Assembly: GCF_026113935.1 (NCBI RefSeq)
Contig: NZ_JAPEUL010000007.1
Location: forward strand, 1,070,784-1,134,783
Source of the DNA: Marinomonas rhodophyticola
Lineage (GTDB): Bacteria; Pseudomonadota; Gammaproteobacteria; Pseudomonadales; Marinomonadaceae
Length of the DNA stretch: 64,000 nt
Direction of reading: 5' to 3'
Shown here: piece by piece, positions 36,993 to 45,927 of the stretch
How the letters are laid out: the number at the start of each line of letters is the position of its first letter
Numbering within the stretch: the stretch's first letter is position 1
Made by a program: the position numbers and the translations under genes
The notes under the pieces: model-generated
What the model saw: the letters and a program-made list of their open reading frames with translations, nothing else
The model's database searches: none
What the model was told of the DNA's origin: nothing

Positions 36993-38513
36993 ATGGAGAC
37001 TATGAGCTTATTAATGCAAGGCTTTGCCGTCGCATTAACGCCAGAGAGTATTATGTTTGCGGTCATTGGTGCCATATTGGGTACTTTGATTGGTGCTTTA
37101 CCGGGTCTTGGTCCTGCAAACGGTGTGGCTATTTTAATTCCGTTGGCATTTAGTTTGGGTTTGTCTGCTACATCTTCTCTTATTTTGTTGACGTCGGTGT
37201 ATGCCGGTGCCATGTATGGCGGTCGTATTTCGTCTATCCTGCTGAATATTCCAGGTGATGAGCCTGCCATGATGACCTGTTTAGATGGGTATCCAATGGC
37301 GGTAAAAGGTAAAGCGGCTGAGGCTTTGGCGATTTCTGCGATTGCTTCTTTTATCGGTAGCTTTATTGCAACTGTTGGTTTGGTTATTTTGGCGCCTATT
37401 TTAGCGAAATTCGCCTTGAGATTCGGCCCGTCTGAATACTTTGCCTTGTTTGCTTTGGCCTTTGCAACGTTAGGTGGCATTACTGGTAAAAACCAATTTA
37501 AGACGCTCATGGCGGCGGCTATTGGTTTGATGATTGCGTCTGTGGGGATTGATATCTCTACTGGTGTTCAGCGTTTTACTTTTAATTCGCTTGAGTTGTT
37601 TGAAGGTGTTGATTTCATTATCGCGATCGTGGGGTTGTTTGCGATTAGTGAGTTGTTGTTTTTCTTGGAGCGTCATGCTGGTGATGGTCTCAAGCAAGTA
37701 GCAGTTAACAAATTAAAACTTACTGCAAAAGATATTATTCAAGTATTACCTGCTTCCTTGAGAGGTGCGGTATTAGGCTTTATTGCTGGTGTTTTGCCTG
37801 GCGCAGGTGCGTCTTTGGGTAGCTTTGTTAGTTACACCTTGGAGAAACGTTTTTCCGATAAAGGTGAGTTTGGTAAAGGTGATCCACGTGGTGTAGCGGC
37901 TCCTGAAGCGGGTAACAATGGCGCGGCGTCTGGTGCACTTGTGCCTATGCTAACGCTTGGTGTGCCAGGTAGTGGTACGACAGCGGTGTTGTTGGCGATG
38001 TTGATTTCATTAAACATCTCTCCTGGCCCGATGTTATTTCAACAAAACGCAGACCTTGTTTGGGGCGTTATCGCTGCCATGTTCGTGGGCAACCTTGTGT
38101 TGTTGTTGCTAAACATTCCAATGGTAGGCATTTTCGTCAAACTGTTGAGTATTCCACCTAAATACTTGATGCCGATTGTGACTCTTGTGGCATCTGTGGG
38201 TATTTATTCTGTTAGTCACAGTGCGTTGGATTTGTATTTCATGGTTGGTTTTGGCGTATTGGGTTATATTTTCCGTAAGGTGGATATCCCATTAGTTCCT
38301 ATCATTTTAGGCATGTTGCTTGGGCCTGAAATGGAGAAAAGTCTTCGTCATGCCCTTGTACTTTCTGATGGCGATTGGTCTGTGTTGTTTAATAGTGGAT
38401 TAAGCATTGGTCTTTGGACTGTAGCGATACTTGGTTTGATTTTGCCTATGATCGTAGGTCCCATGGTACGTGCTAAAATGGCAAGAGCAAAAGTGTCTGA
38501 AAAGGACGACTAG
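36993..38513 (+). CDS. tctA: Tripartite tricarboxylate transporter, large permease TctA (system 2)
   Basis: A 506-residue permease with the TctA motifs GALPGLGPANGVAILIPLAF, YGGRISSILLNIPGDEPAM, GVLPGAGASLGSFVSY and APEAGNNGAASGALVPMLTL. Compared with system 1 it has the GDEPAM ending of the first ligand loop, typical of citrate/tricarballylate-type TctA. A terminator separates it from tctD. Confidence 0.93.
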   Translation: METMSLLMQGFAVALTPESIMFAVIGAILGTLIGALPGLGPANGVAILIPLAFSLGLSATSSLILLTSVYAGAMYGGRISSILLNIPGDEPAMMTCLDGYPMAVKGKAAEALAISAIASFIGSFIATVGLVILAPILAKFALRFGPSEYFALFALAFATLGGITGKNQFKTLMAAAIGLMIASVGIDISTGVQRFTFNSLELFEGVDFIIAIVGLFAISELLFFLERHAGDGLKQVAVNKLKLTAKDIIQVLPASLRGAVLGFIAGVLPGAGASLGSFVSYTLEKRFSDKGEFGKGDPRGVAAPEAGNNGAASGALVPMLTLGVPGSGTTAVLLAMLISLNISPGPMLFQQNADLVWGVIAAMFVGNLVLLLLNIPMVGIFVKLLSIPPKYLMPIVTLVASVGIYSVSHSALDLYFMVGFGVLGYIFRKVDIPLVPIILGMLLGPEMEKSLRHALVLSDGDWSVLFNSGLSIGLWTVAILGLILPMIVGPMVRAKMARAKVSEKDD

Positions 38514-38575
38514 GTCGACATACTATTCGGTACTATTGTCTGCGCTAAGCGGTTACTATTAATACGTAAAAATGG

Positions 38576-38607
38576 AATTCGAACAGTTTAGGCTGTTCGA
38601 ATTTTTT
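38576..38607 (+). terminator. Terminator after tctA (system 2)
   Basis: Perfect 11-bp arms aattcgaacag and ctgttcgaatt, a 6-base loop and a six-T run. Confidence 0.9.
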
Positions 38608-38671
38608 GCTTTTTATTATTTAAGGTTTTTAATATTTTATAAAAAAATAATAACGATATGGCTGACGTGTT

Positions 38672-39353
38672 ATGCGAATTTTAGTGGTAGAAGATACTCA
38701 GGTTTTAGGGCAGGCGATCTGTGAACGATTAACTAGTCTAGGACACGGCGTGGATTTGATGGGCGATGGCAAAAAAGCGGATGAGTTATTAAGGTATCAA
38801 TCGGTCGATTTGATTTTATTGGACCTGAATTTGCCTGGTTTGTCTGGTTTACAACTGCTGCAGAAACTGCGCCAGCGTGACGACGATACCCGGTTCTTAT
38901 TATGACAGCCCGAGATCAGATAGAGGACCGTATCCGTCTTTTGGATGAAGGTGCAGACGACTATCTTACGAAACCGTTTGATTTTGGTGAGCTTGAAGCG
39001 CGTTGTCGTGCGCTGTTGCGTCGCAAACAGGGCTACGCTGCCAATGTCACTGAGCATGGCAATATTGTGGTAAACAGGGACAGTCGACAAGTATTTATTG
39101 AAGGTGAGCTGACGGCGATTACTAACCGTGAATTTCGCTTATTGGAAATATTTCTCGGGCATCTAGGCCGAGTGTTAAGTAAAGATGAGATCACCGATCA
39201 CTTATTTAATTTTAATGAAACCCCAGGCCCTAATGCGATTGAATTGTATGTTGGGCGTTTGCGAAAAAAATGGTTAAAGGGGATTTGGCGATTAGTACTC
39301 TAAGGGGCATTGGTTATGTGGCAGAAATCGCTCGACCACCAAAACCTGAGTGA
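38672..39353 (+). CDS. tctD: TctD-like OmpR-family response regulator (two frameshifts)
   Basis: The frame-corrected protein has about 227 residues: a receiver domain (MRILVVEDTQVLGQAI; phospho-Asp in LILLDLNLPGLSG; Lys in DYLTKPFDF) and an OmpR-type winged helix (LTAITNREFRLLEIFL and PNAIELYVGRLRKK). Two bases are missing. One is in the C run 38889-38891 (gives DDDTPVLIMTARDQ) and one in the A run 39264-39270 (gives LRKKMVKGDLAISTLRGIGY). With both repaired it ends at TGA 39351 and overlaps the kinase start by 38 bases. It should control tctCBA upstream. Confidence 0.87.
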
Positions 39354-40794
39354 GGAAGAGGAAAAGCGGGCGTTAGCTAAGGCGCCTTCGTTACGCTTTC
39401 GTTTCATCTTAGCGGGTGTTCTAGTGATTGGTATTATCGCTGGTTTGGCGATTAATTTGATTTTTGATTACAGTCAGAAGCTTGCCGATTTGTCTTATGA
39501 TCGTCTGCTGCGCAGTGCTTTATTGCAGATAGATGAAAATGTCAGTTTAATTCGCAACGAAGTCAGTATCGATATCCCTTGGTCAGCTTTTGCGACATTG
39601 GCGCAAGCAGATGAAGATCGTGTCTTTTACAAGGTGGAAAGTTTGGAGCAAGGCTTTATAACAGGCTACCAAGATCTAAACAGTACGCCGCCTAAGCCAC
39701 CAGAGTTGGATCAAATACAGTTTTATAATCAAGAGTATTCCGGTGAGATGGTGCGATTTGCGTGGTTAGAACGCAGTTTGACTGATCCTGAGACGTCGCA
39801 AACCGTTCGTATTGTATTGGGACAAACTCGATTATCACGGGAAGCCATGTCGACGGCGGTGACGCAGCGAGCGGTTGAGGTGGTTGTGTTTATTGCTTTG
39901 GTCGCCATTACTTTGATTGCTATTGGCAGTCATTTAGTCCTTCGGCCTTTGCACCGTATCGAAAGGGCATTAGAAGAAAGGGCAATGGGAGACCTCACGC
40001 CATTAGATATCAATACACCAAAAGAAACGCATCACCTCAAAGTGGCGATTAACCACTTTATGGCTCGACTACAGACCAACTTAGAGCAACTGGAGAATTA
40101 TACGGCTGATGCGGCTCATCAATTGCGCACACCTTTAGCCAGTTTAAAAGCTTTAGCCGAAAATGCACGAGACAATACCTCGGGTGACAGTGGCTCGCCA
40201 CAAGCACAGCAGCAAGCTCTAGAAAACATTGTCAAGCAATGTGACGCGTTGAGTCAGACAGTGACTTTGTTGCTTAATCAGGCGGTTGTCTCTCATCGTT
40301 TACAGACCCATCGCTTGGAACCCACGAGTCTACTGGAACCAATTAGGGCTTCATGCCGCGCACAAGCGGTCACCGCGTTGCATCAGGGTGTTCAGCTTTC
40401 GCTTGATTGTGAGTTAAACAATGCTTTTGTATTGGGCGACAGTTTTTCGATTCAACAGATGATGCAGAACCTTATTGAAAATGCTGTGCGTTATAGCTCA
40501 TTGGGTATGAACAATGCTACTGAGGTCATCGTGCAAGTGAGTGAGTTTGAACGCTTTTATCGGATAAAAGTCATAGATTATGGCAATGGTATTCCTGAGA
40601 TAGAAAAGGCGCGTGTCTTTGAGCGTTTTTATCGCGGCCGATACGACATTGCAGGCAGTGGGGTGGGTTTGGCGATGGTGAAAGATATCGTTGATCATCA
40701 TTCGGCCAGAATTGAGATCTTAGATACACATCCCAAAGGCACCACTTTTCAGGTGGATTTTGCCAAATTTATTTTTGATGAGGGGACTGTATGA
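39316..40794 (+). CDS. tctE: TctE-like sensor histidine kinase
   Basis: A 492-residue membrane kinase. Helix 1 (FRFILAGVLVIGIIAGLAI) and helix 2 (VVVFIALVAITLIAIGSHL) bracket a TctE-type periplasmic sensor. A HAMP-like linker follows, then the diagnostic H-box YTADAAHQLRTPLASLKAL, N-box MMQNLIENAVRYS and G-boxes YGNGIPEIE and GSGVGLAMV. The family pairs with TctD to induce tricarboxylate uptake. It overlaps the corrected tctD end and the next gene by ATGA. The start codon is uncertain: ATG 39316 is used, giving a charged 27-residue N-terminal tail. Confidence 0.9.
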   Translation: MWQKSLDHQNLSEEEEKRALAKAPSLRFRFILAGVLVIGIIAGLAINLIFDYSQKLADLSYDRLLRSALLQIDENVSLIRNEVSIDIPWSAFATLAQADEDRVFYKVESLEQGFITGYQDLNSTPPKPPELDQIQFYNQEYSGEMVRFAWLERSLTDPETSQTVRIVLGQTRLSREAMSTAVTQRAVEVVVFIALVAITLIAIGSHLVLRPLHRIERALEERAMGDLTPLDINTPKETHHLKVAINHFMARLQTNLEQLENYTADAAHQLRTPLASLKALAENARDNTSGDSGSPQAQQQALENIVKQCDALSQTVTLLLNQAVVSHRLQTHRLEPTSLLEPIRASCRAQAVTALHQGVQLSLDCELNNAFVLGDSFSIQQMMQNLIENAVRYSSLGMNNATEVIVQVSEFERFYRIKVIDYGNGIPEIEKARVFERFYRGRYDIAGSGVGLAMVKDIVDHHSARIEILDTHPKGTTFQVDFAKFIFDEGTV

Positions 40795-41855
40795 GATCCG
40801 TAATCGCTTTTCTTTTTTATATCTTAATCATGATGTCTTCTAAACTCTGGGCAGCCGAGCCTGTATGGTTTGGTAATACGAACGCGCCAAGGGTTTTGGC
40901 TATTGATTCTGCTATGGATTTGGCGTCGTTTGAGCCTATTCTGAAGGCTTTTGTCGCACTTCATCCGGATGTACGAGTGGCATATCGTGATGTGAATACG
41001 CTGGAATTGTATTACCTAATTATCCAAGAACAGAAGCATCCTGTTGCGAGTTTGGCTATTAGCAGTGCCATGGATTTGCATTTGAAACTGGTCAATGACG
41101 GTTATGCACAGACCTATCAGTCTGATTTTACGGATAATTTGCCGGATAATTTTAAGTGGCGTAATCAGTTGTTTGCTTTCTCTATTGAGCCGATTGTGAT
41201 GTTAGTGAACAAAAATGCTTTTCCTGGCGAGTTGCCTGATGATCGTCAGTCGTTACTGCAGACTATTCGACAAAATGAGAAAAGCATGACCAAGCGAATC
41301 GGTACTTATGACATTCGAGAGAGTGGTGTCGGATACTTGTTGGCAAGCCAAGATGCTCGTCAGGCGGATGTGACCTGGGGACGTTTGTTGGAGGCATTTG
41401 GTAGTCATGATGTGCAAACTTACTGTTGTACACACGACATTATTGATGATGTTGCTTCAGGTAAATTGGTGTTAGGTTACAACTTGTTGGGTTCTTATGC
41501 GTCACAAAGAGCTCGTGATGATAATCGATTGAAAATGATCCTTCCAAAAGATTACACATTAATGCTGATGCGTGCGGCTCTGATTCCTAAAGGTGCACCT
41601 AATGCGGCGGATGCGGGTGTTTTTTTAGACTTTTTGCTGTCGGACAAAGCGCAAAAAATGATGCAGACTCAAGGCTTGTTGTTCCCCATTCGACCAGATA
41701 TGAATAATGCGAACGACCCTTACGTAGTGAGTGCCCCAGGACCAACAGGGGTCATTGAATTGGATCAGCAGTTATTGGTAGGGCGAGATTACGCTAAGCA
41801 AAAACGTTTTATTCGTAACTGGGAGATGGCGCTCGAAATCAGTTCAGAAGATTAG
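40791..41855 (+). CDS. Periplasmic binding protein coupled to TctDE
   Basis: A 354-residue secreted protein with signal peptide MRSVIAFLFYILIMMSSKLWAA. It resembles family-1 (iron/sulfate/spermidine-like) ABC binding proteins: VLAIDSAMDLASFEPILKAF, FSIEPIVMLVNKNAFPG, and a C-terminal DFLLSDKAQKMMQTQGL that matches the usual end of that fold. It starts within the kinase stop (ATGA), so it is translated with tctE, and there is no ABC permease. That makes it more likely a ligand-sensing partner of the kinase than a transporter component. Its 3' end overlaps the AraC gene by four bases, head-on. Confidence 0.82.
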   Translation: MRSVIAFLFYILIMMSSKLWAAEPVWFGNTNAPRVLAIDSAMDLASFEPILKAFVALHPDVRVAYRDVNTLELYYLIIQEQKHPVASLAISSAMDLHLKLVNDGYAQTYQSDFTDNLPDNFKWRNQLFAFSIEPIVMLVNKNAFPGELPDDRQSLLQTIRQNEKSMTKRIGTYDIRESGVGYLLASQDARQADVTWGRLLEAFGSHDVQTYCCTHDIIDDVASGKLVLGYNLLGSYASQRARDDNRLKMILPKDYTLMLMRAALIPKGAPNAADAGVFLDFLLSDKAQKMMQTQGLLFPIRPDMNNANDPYVVSAPGPTGVIELDQQLLVGRDYAKQKRFIRNWEMALEISSED

Positions 41856-42580
41856 TTTTTCTTGTCTTGGTGACTTTTTCTGATGCTTCCTGGTGTGGCG
41901 TTGAAGTGTTTCGTAAACAAGCGAACAAGACTGCTGGCGTCGTTTATTCCAACTTTTTGTGCAATGCAGTCTAAGTTTTTATTGCTTGATATTAGCCATC
42001 GTTTGGCTTCTGTCAGGCGACGTTGCTGAAGGTATTGTTTAGGTGTCATGCCGAGATGACGTTTGAACAAAATGCTAAGTTGGCTTGGACTTAAGTGCAC
42101 TTCTGTTGCCAGTTCGCTCAAGCTCCATGGTTCCTGAAAGGCATGATCGAGCCGTTGTTTTGCCTTAGCTAAGCGAGCGTCTGCTTGGATAATTTTCTCT
42201 TGTGGAATGGGCAATAAGTGTTCCAGTAAATTTAACGCCTGATGTGTTTTTATCTCGCTGGGGTCGCTGATCAAGCTAGATAAAAAAGGCAAATAGGTTT
42301 TAGCTTGATCGCTTAGGGTGATAAAAATCGACGAACTTTGTAGTTGGCTGTTCCATGCCGGTAAAGAGTTCAATACCAAACAACGGTTCTCTTCTCTGGC
42401 TAAATGGGAATGTGGTTGGCTGGTAGAAATAAGGCAGGCTTGACCAAATTCCACCGCTTGCTGGTGGTTATCCACATCAAGTATTAGACGTCCTGAAAGC
42501 GGCAAGACAATTTGCGTGTGGTGATGTGAATGGGCATGAGCTGTGTCTTGGTAGGTAATGACTTCGATCAGATCACGCAT
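41852..42580 (-). CDS. AraC-family transcriptional regulator (cupin + HTH)
   Basis: This 242-residue protein has an N-terminal cupin-like sensor (HSHHHTQIVLPLSGRLILDV). The C-terminal AraC DNA-binding domain has two helix-turn-helix units: WSLSELATEVHLSPSQLSIL and IAQKVGINDASSLVRLFTKH, then PGSIRKSH. The histidine-rich start of the cupin could hold a metal or effector. AAGGAAGG precedes the ATG. The stop overlaps that of the convergent binding-protein gene by four bases. The target is unknown; the globin operon begins 137 bases away in the opposite direction. Confidence 0.87.
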   Translation of the reverse strand: MRDLIEVITYQDTAHAHSHHHTQIVLPLSGRLILDVDNHQQAVEFGQACLISTSQPHSHLAREENRCLVLNSLPAWNSQLQSSSIFITLSDQAKTYLPFLSSLISDPSEIKTHQALNLLEHLLPIPQEKIIQADARLAKAKQRLDHAFQEPWSLSELATEVHLSPSQLSILFKRHLGMTPKQYLQQRRLTEAKRWLISSNKNLDCIAQKVGINDASSLVRLFTKHFNATPGSIRKSHQDKKN

Positions 42581-42719
42581 TTTTTCCTTCCTTCTAAATC
42601 GCTTTTACTTGAATGGTGAATAATATTACAGAAAGCATAATGATCTGCTAAATACTTTAAAGTAATCATAGTAATACTTAAACGAATTAAACAAAGGCGA
42701 CTGTTCCTAAGGAAAAATG

Positions 42720-43344
42720 ATGCGTTATCTAATTGTACTGATGTTTGGTTGTTTTTTGTCTAGTGTTTGGGCTGAAATGACCTTGAGTGTTGTCGATCAA
42801 GATAATCTACCTGTTTCAGACGCAGTTGTGACAGTTTCCAAAAATGTTGTGGGCACACCGAGTATGGTCGCTGTTATGGATCAGGTTGATGAGTCCTTCT
42901 TGCCACGCGTGCTTGTGGTGCAAAAAGGTCAATATGTTAACTTTCCTAACAGTGATGATATTCGACATCACGTTTACAGTTTTTCTGAGCCTAAAACGTT
43001 TGAAATTAAATTGTATAAGGGCACAGACGTTGAATCCCATATTGTTTGATACCCCTGGTCTGGTTGTGCTCGGATGTAACATACATGATGACATGATTGG
43101 TTACATTATCGTGGCAGACAATATGCTTACCTTGAAAACAGATAAAAATGGTCAAGTTCGGTTACCAGTAAAACAAGGTGACAAGGTGTCAGTGTGGAGC
43201 GAAAGATTGATTGATGGTGTGAATGCACTAGAGTCTATTGATATTACGAGTGACGCAGAACAAACCGTGGTATTGGAACTATTACCACCGATTGAAGTCA
43301 TGGATCATAGTTCGCATACCAGATTCGGTAAAAAGAAATGGTGA
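42720..43344 (+). CDS. Cupredoxin-like secreted protein (methylamine-utilisation-type), frameshift
   Basis: The signal peptide is MRYLIVLMFGCFLSSVWA. The mature protein has a cupredoxin-like strand pattern with VQKGQYVNFPNSDDIRHHVY and GLVVLGCNIHDDMIGYIIV, typical of the proteins annotated as methylamine utilisation MauL-like. His and Cys/His residues in those two motifs fit a type 1 copper site. The second half is in another frame. Removing one base near 43033-43035 gives KGTDVDPILFDTPGLVVLG, about 208 residues. It heads a three-gene unit with DUF3034 and a globin. ATG 42720 is favoured by spacing from AAGGA; ATG 42717 also exists. Confidence 0.8.
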
Positions 43345-43377
43345 AAGCCAATATACTTGTAACGAAAGAAGGACATG

Positions 43378-44244
43378 ATGAATAAAAGACAAATCAAAAT
43401 ACTCATCGCTAGTGGCACTTTGTTGTGTGCTATACCTACCATGGCAGCTGATGGTAAATTGCTGGCCACCGCAGGGCTTTCGCAATTAGAGGGTAGTGGT
43501 GGTGGCGGTCTTGTGCCTTGGGCTACGTTGTCTGGATACGATAGCCGTGACGAGACTGCAGCGTCGTTATTTATGACGGATGTGAATATTACGGATTATC
43601 GATTGTCATCGATCGGTGTGGCGACGAGTTTCTACGACAGAGTTGAATTAAGCTATGCTCAACAAACGTTTGATTTGCCTGTTGGTTTGGTGAAGCAACT
43701 AAGTGTTGGCGAGATCAAACAAAACATTATTGGTGCAAAAGTTCGTTTATATGGTGACGTTGTTTATTCAACTTTTCCTCAGCTGAGTATAGGTTTACAG
43801 CATAAGCAATTAGATGACGACTCTGTGGCGACAGCCCTTGGTGCAAAAGACGATAGTGGCACGGATTTTTATGTGGCTGCGACTAAGGTGCATTTAGGGG
43901 CGATTGCGGGTTACAACCTGGTTTGGAACGTAACTGCTCGTGCTACCAAGGCCAATGAGATGGGGTTGTTAGGTTATGGTGGACCGGACAATAATGGTTA
44001 TCAAATGATGATGGAGGGCAGTGTCGGCTTACTTCTATCACCTAATTGGGTAGTTGGCATGGAGTATCGTCAAAAACCAAATAATCTATCCAGCGTCAAA
44101 GAAGACGATTGGAAAGATCTGTTTGTGAGCTATATGCCAAACAAACATGTTAATGTTACCGCGGCTTATGCTGACTTGGGTACGGTTGCTACGCAGAAAA
44201 ATCAAAAAGGCTTTTATTTATCTATGACGGGGTATTTATGGTAA
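43378..44244 (+). CDS. DUF3034 family protein (outer-membrane/periplasmic)
   Basis: A 288-residue secreted protein with signal peptide MNKRQIKILIASGTLLCAIPTMAA. It then begins DGKLLATAGLSQLEGSGGGG and GLVPWATLSGY, which I associate with DUF3034. Alternating strands and a C-terminal aromatic residue (GFYLSMTGYLW) suggest a beta-barrel of the outer membrane. It lies 33 bases after the cupredoxin-like gene and overlaps the globin gene by seven bases, so all three are likely co-translated. The function is unknown. The neighbours suggest redox or NO/oxygen chemistry in the envelope. Confidence 0.8.
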   Translation: MNKRQIKILIASGTLLCAIPTMAADGKLLATAGLSQLEGSGGGGLVPWATLSGYDSRDETAASLFMTDVNITDYRLSSIGVATSFYDRVELSYAQQTFDLPVGLVKQLSVGEIKQNIIGAKVRLYGDVVYSTFPQLSIGLQHKQLDDDSVATALGAKDDSGTDFYVAATKVHLGAIAGYNLVWNVTARATKANEMGLLGYGGPDNNGYQMMMEGSVGLLLSPNWVVGMEYRQKPNNLSSVKEDDWKDLFVSYMPNKHVNVTAAYADLGTVATQKNQKGFYLSMTGYLW

Positions 44245-44669
44245 ACCTTGTAAAAAACGCATGTATTACGTTGAGCTTTTTTCTTGTTGCTTGTGCCTCA
44301 CTAAATAAAGCGCCGCAAAGTTTGTACGATGAAATTGGCGGTCAGCCAACCATAGAAGCGATTACCGATAACTTTATTGATGAGATTAGTTTTAATAAAG
44401 ACATCTATCGCTATTTTGAAAAAACCAACATTAAACGCTTTCGAGAAAAATTCATTGAACATCTTTGCGTTGACACTGGCGGTCCTTGTACTTACACCGG
44501 TGATACTATGTTGAAAGTCCATCAAGGGCAGAAGATTAACGAAGCCGATTTCAACTTGACGGTCGACTTATTAGTGAATGCTATGAAAAAGGCTGGGTTA
44601 ACGTACCCGCAGCAAAACCGTGTATTGAAGGTGCTTGCGCCGATGCGTGGTGAGATGCTGTATAAGTGA
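44238..44669 (+). CDS. Lipoprotein-type group 1 truncated hemoglobin
   Basis: A 143-residue protein. The N terminus is a lipoprotein signal with lipobox LVACAS, so the globin is anchored in the envelope. The globin part has LYDEIGGQPTIEAITDNF, EHLCVDTGGPCTYTGDTML with the proximal His region (KVHQGQKI), and LLVNAMKKAGLTYPQQNRV, the trHbN pattern. Envelope-attached truncated globins are less common than cytosolic ones. It ends the cupredoxin-DUF3034-globin operon. A role in NO or oxygen handling at the membrane is inferred from family and placement. Confidence 0.85.
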   Translation: MVNLVKNACITLSFFLVACASLNKAPQSLYDEIGGQPTIEAITDNFIDEISFNKDIYRYFEKTNIKRFREKFIEHLCVDTGGPCTYTGDTMLKVHQGQKINEADFNLTVDLLVNAMKKAGLTYPQQNRVLKVLAPMRGEMLYK

Positions 44670-44828
44670 TCGAAGTGTTTGAATAGACATTATTCAGTAA
44701 TGGATGTTGTATTTCGTTTTATTGTAACTTACATCATAGGTCAGGGAAGACGAGTGATTGAACAAACTGGATTGCTCCTGCTTTTCTCGGCTGAATTATC
44801 AAGCTAGCTACGAAAATAGGCGTCTCTT

Positions 44829-45227
44829 ATGATCCCCAAAATAACTAAAATGCGTGTCGCAAGACCAACGGATAACCTAGGTAAAATAACGGATATGTAC
44901 ATTCATGGTCTGGGTTTTAAACTGCTTGGTCGCTTTGAAGGACACAATGGCTTTGATGGCTCGATTATCGGTCATGAACAACATAATTATCATTTAGAAT
45001 TCACCCACCATAAAGGCACTACCGTCGGTAAAGCCCCAACCCAAGATAACTTACTTATTTTCTATGTTACGGACGCACAAGTGTGGCGACTATGTTGCGA
45101 GAAAATGTTGTCTGCGGGTTTTGTTCATGTGTCATCCTATAATGACTACTGGGATGTTGTGGGGAAAACTTTCGAAGACATAGATGGTTATCGAGTGGTA
45201 CTGCAAAACCGAGAATGGACCGCTTAG
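44829..45227 (+). CDS. VOC (glyoxalase/dioxygenase fold) family protein
   Basis: A 132-residue protein of the vicinal oxygen chelate fold: RVARPTDNLGKITDMYIHGL, then LEFTHHKGTTVGKAPTQDNLLIFYV and SYNDYWDVVGKTFEDIDGYRVVL. The paired beta-alpha-beta modules fit the family. Possible metal ligands are in the HLEFTHH and EDIDGYRVVL strands. It could be a bleomycin-resistance-like or lactoylglutathione-lyase relative. Single gene; function unknown. Confidence 0.78.
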   Translation: MIPKITKMRVARPTDNLGKITDMYIHGLGFKLLGRFEGHNGFDGSIIGHEQHNYHLEFTHHKGTTVGKAPTQDNLLIFYVTDAQVWRLCCEKMLSAGFVHVSSYNDYWDVVGKTFEDIDGYRVVLQNREWTA

Positions 45228-45352
45228 TGGCGACAGAGTCATTCTTTTAACCTTGCTGTAGATCAGCCTTTGTTCGAAAGCTGCTTCTTTCTTTTGGCTT
45301 TTTATTTTAAATTAGCTTTATCTAATGTTTTGTCTAATCATAAAGGTGAGCT

Positions 45353-45694
45353 ATGAAAAGTTATAAAGATATTAACAAAGAACAAAACGCTTTCGCTCGA
45401 GAGTATCGTAAAGCCTCTCCCGGAATATTGGACGGCTTCATGGCCATGCATAAAGCCGCGATGGAAGAGGGGGCGCTAACCTTAAAAGTAAAAGAAATGA
45501 TGGCCTTGAGCATAGGTATTGCCGCCCGTTGCGATGGTTGCATCGCTTCCCACGCTAAAGCCGCACTTCGCGCTGGCGCCACTCGGGAAGAACTTATTGA
45601 AACCATAAATGTCGCACTCATGATGGGCGGTGGTCCTGCCGTAATCTACGGTACACAAGCTCTCGCCGCAGTAGATGAATTTTTGGCAGAGTGA
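45353..45694 (+). CDS. AhpD-like/carboxymuconolactone decarboxylase family protein
   Basis: A 113-residue, mostly helical protein. The motif IAARCDGCIASHAKAALRAG contains the CxxC and His of AhpD-like alkylhydroperoxidases, followed by TREELIETINVALMMGGGP. Proteins of this size and pattern are thiol peroxidase-like and form trimers or hexamers. The role is likely antioxidant; the redox partner is unknown. It is preceded by AAGGTGA, with ATG at 45353. From 45720 the sequence carries no good gene until the terminator of the ATP-grasp gene. Confidence 0.85.
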   Translation: MKSYKDINKEQNAFAREYRKASPGILDGFMAMHKAAMEEGALTLKVKEMMALSIGIAARCDGCIASHAKAALRAGATREELIETINVALMMGGGPAVIYGTQALAAVDEFLAE

Positions 45695-45875
45695 TTTACA
45701 CTCATATCATCACTGAGCATTGTTTCTTTTCGACACTATCGTCTACCTCATCGACATGCTGCTTAATATTGACATGTTATTTGGTGGTGACTGCTTCATT
45801 ATTTTCAATAATCCATATTGGAAACCTGAATTCTATCGGGGTGAAAAGAGGTTTTACCCCTTGGCGCTGAAAAAC

Positions 45876-45900
45876 AAAAAAGGCGACTCATCGTCGCCTT
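45876..45900 (-). terminator. Terminator of the ATP-grasp gene
   Basis: Arms aaggcgac and gtcgcctt with a 5-base loop. On the minus strand the stem is followed by TTTTTGTTTTTC. It lies about 27 bases beyond the stop at 45928. Confidence 0.85.
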
Positions 45901-45927
45901 CCATATTTCTAGATCACTAATTTGCCC

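Noticed and set aside
45720-45920. Plus-strand 66-codon frame after the AhpD-like gene
   Set aside because: No ribosome site, and its 3' end runs through the terminator of the ATP-grasp gene.
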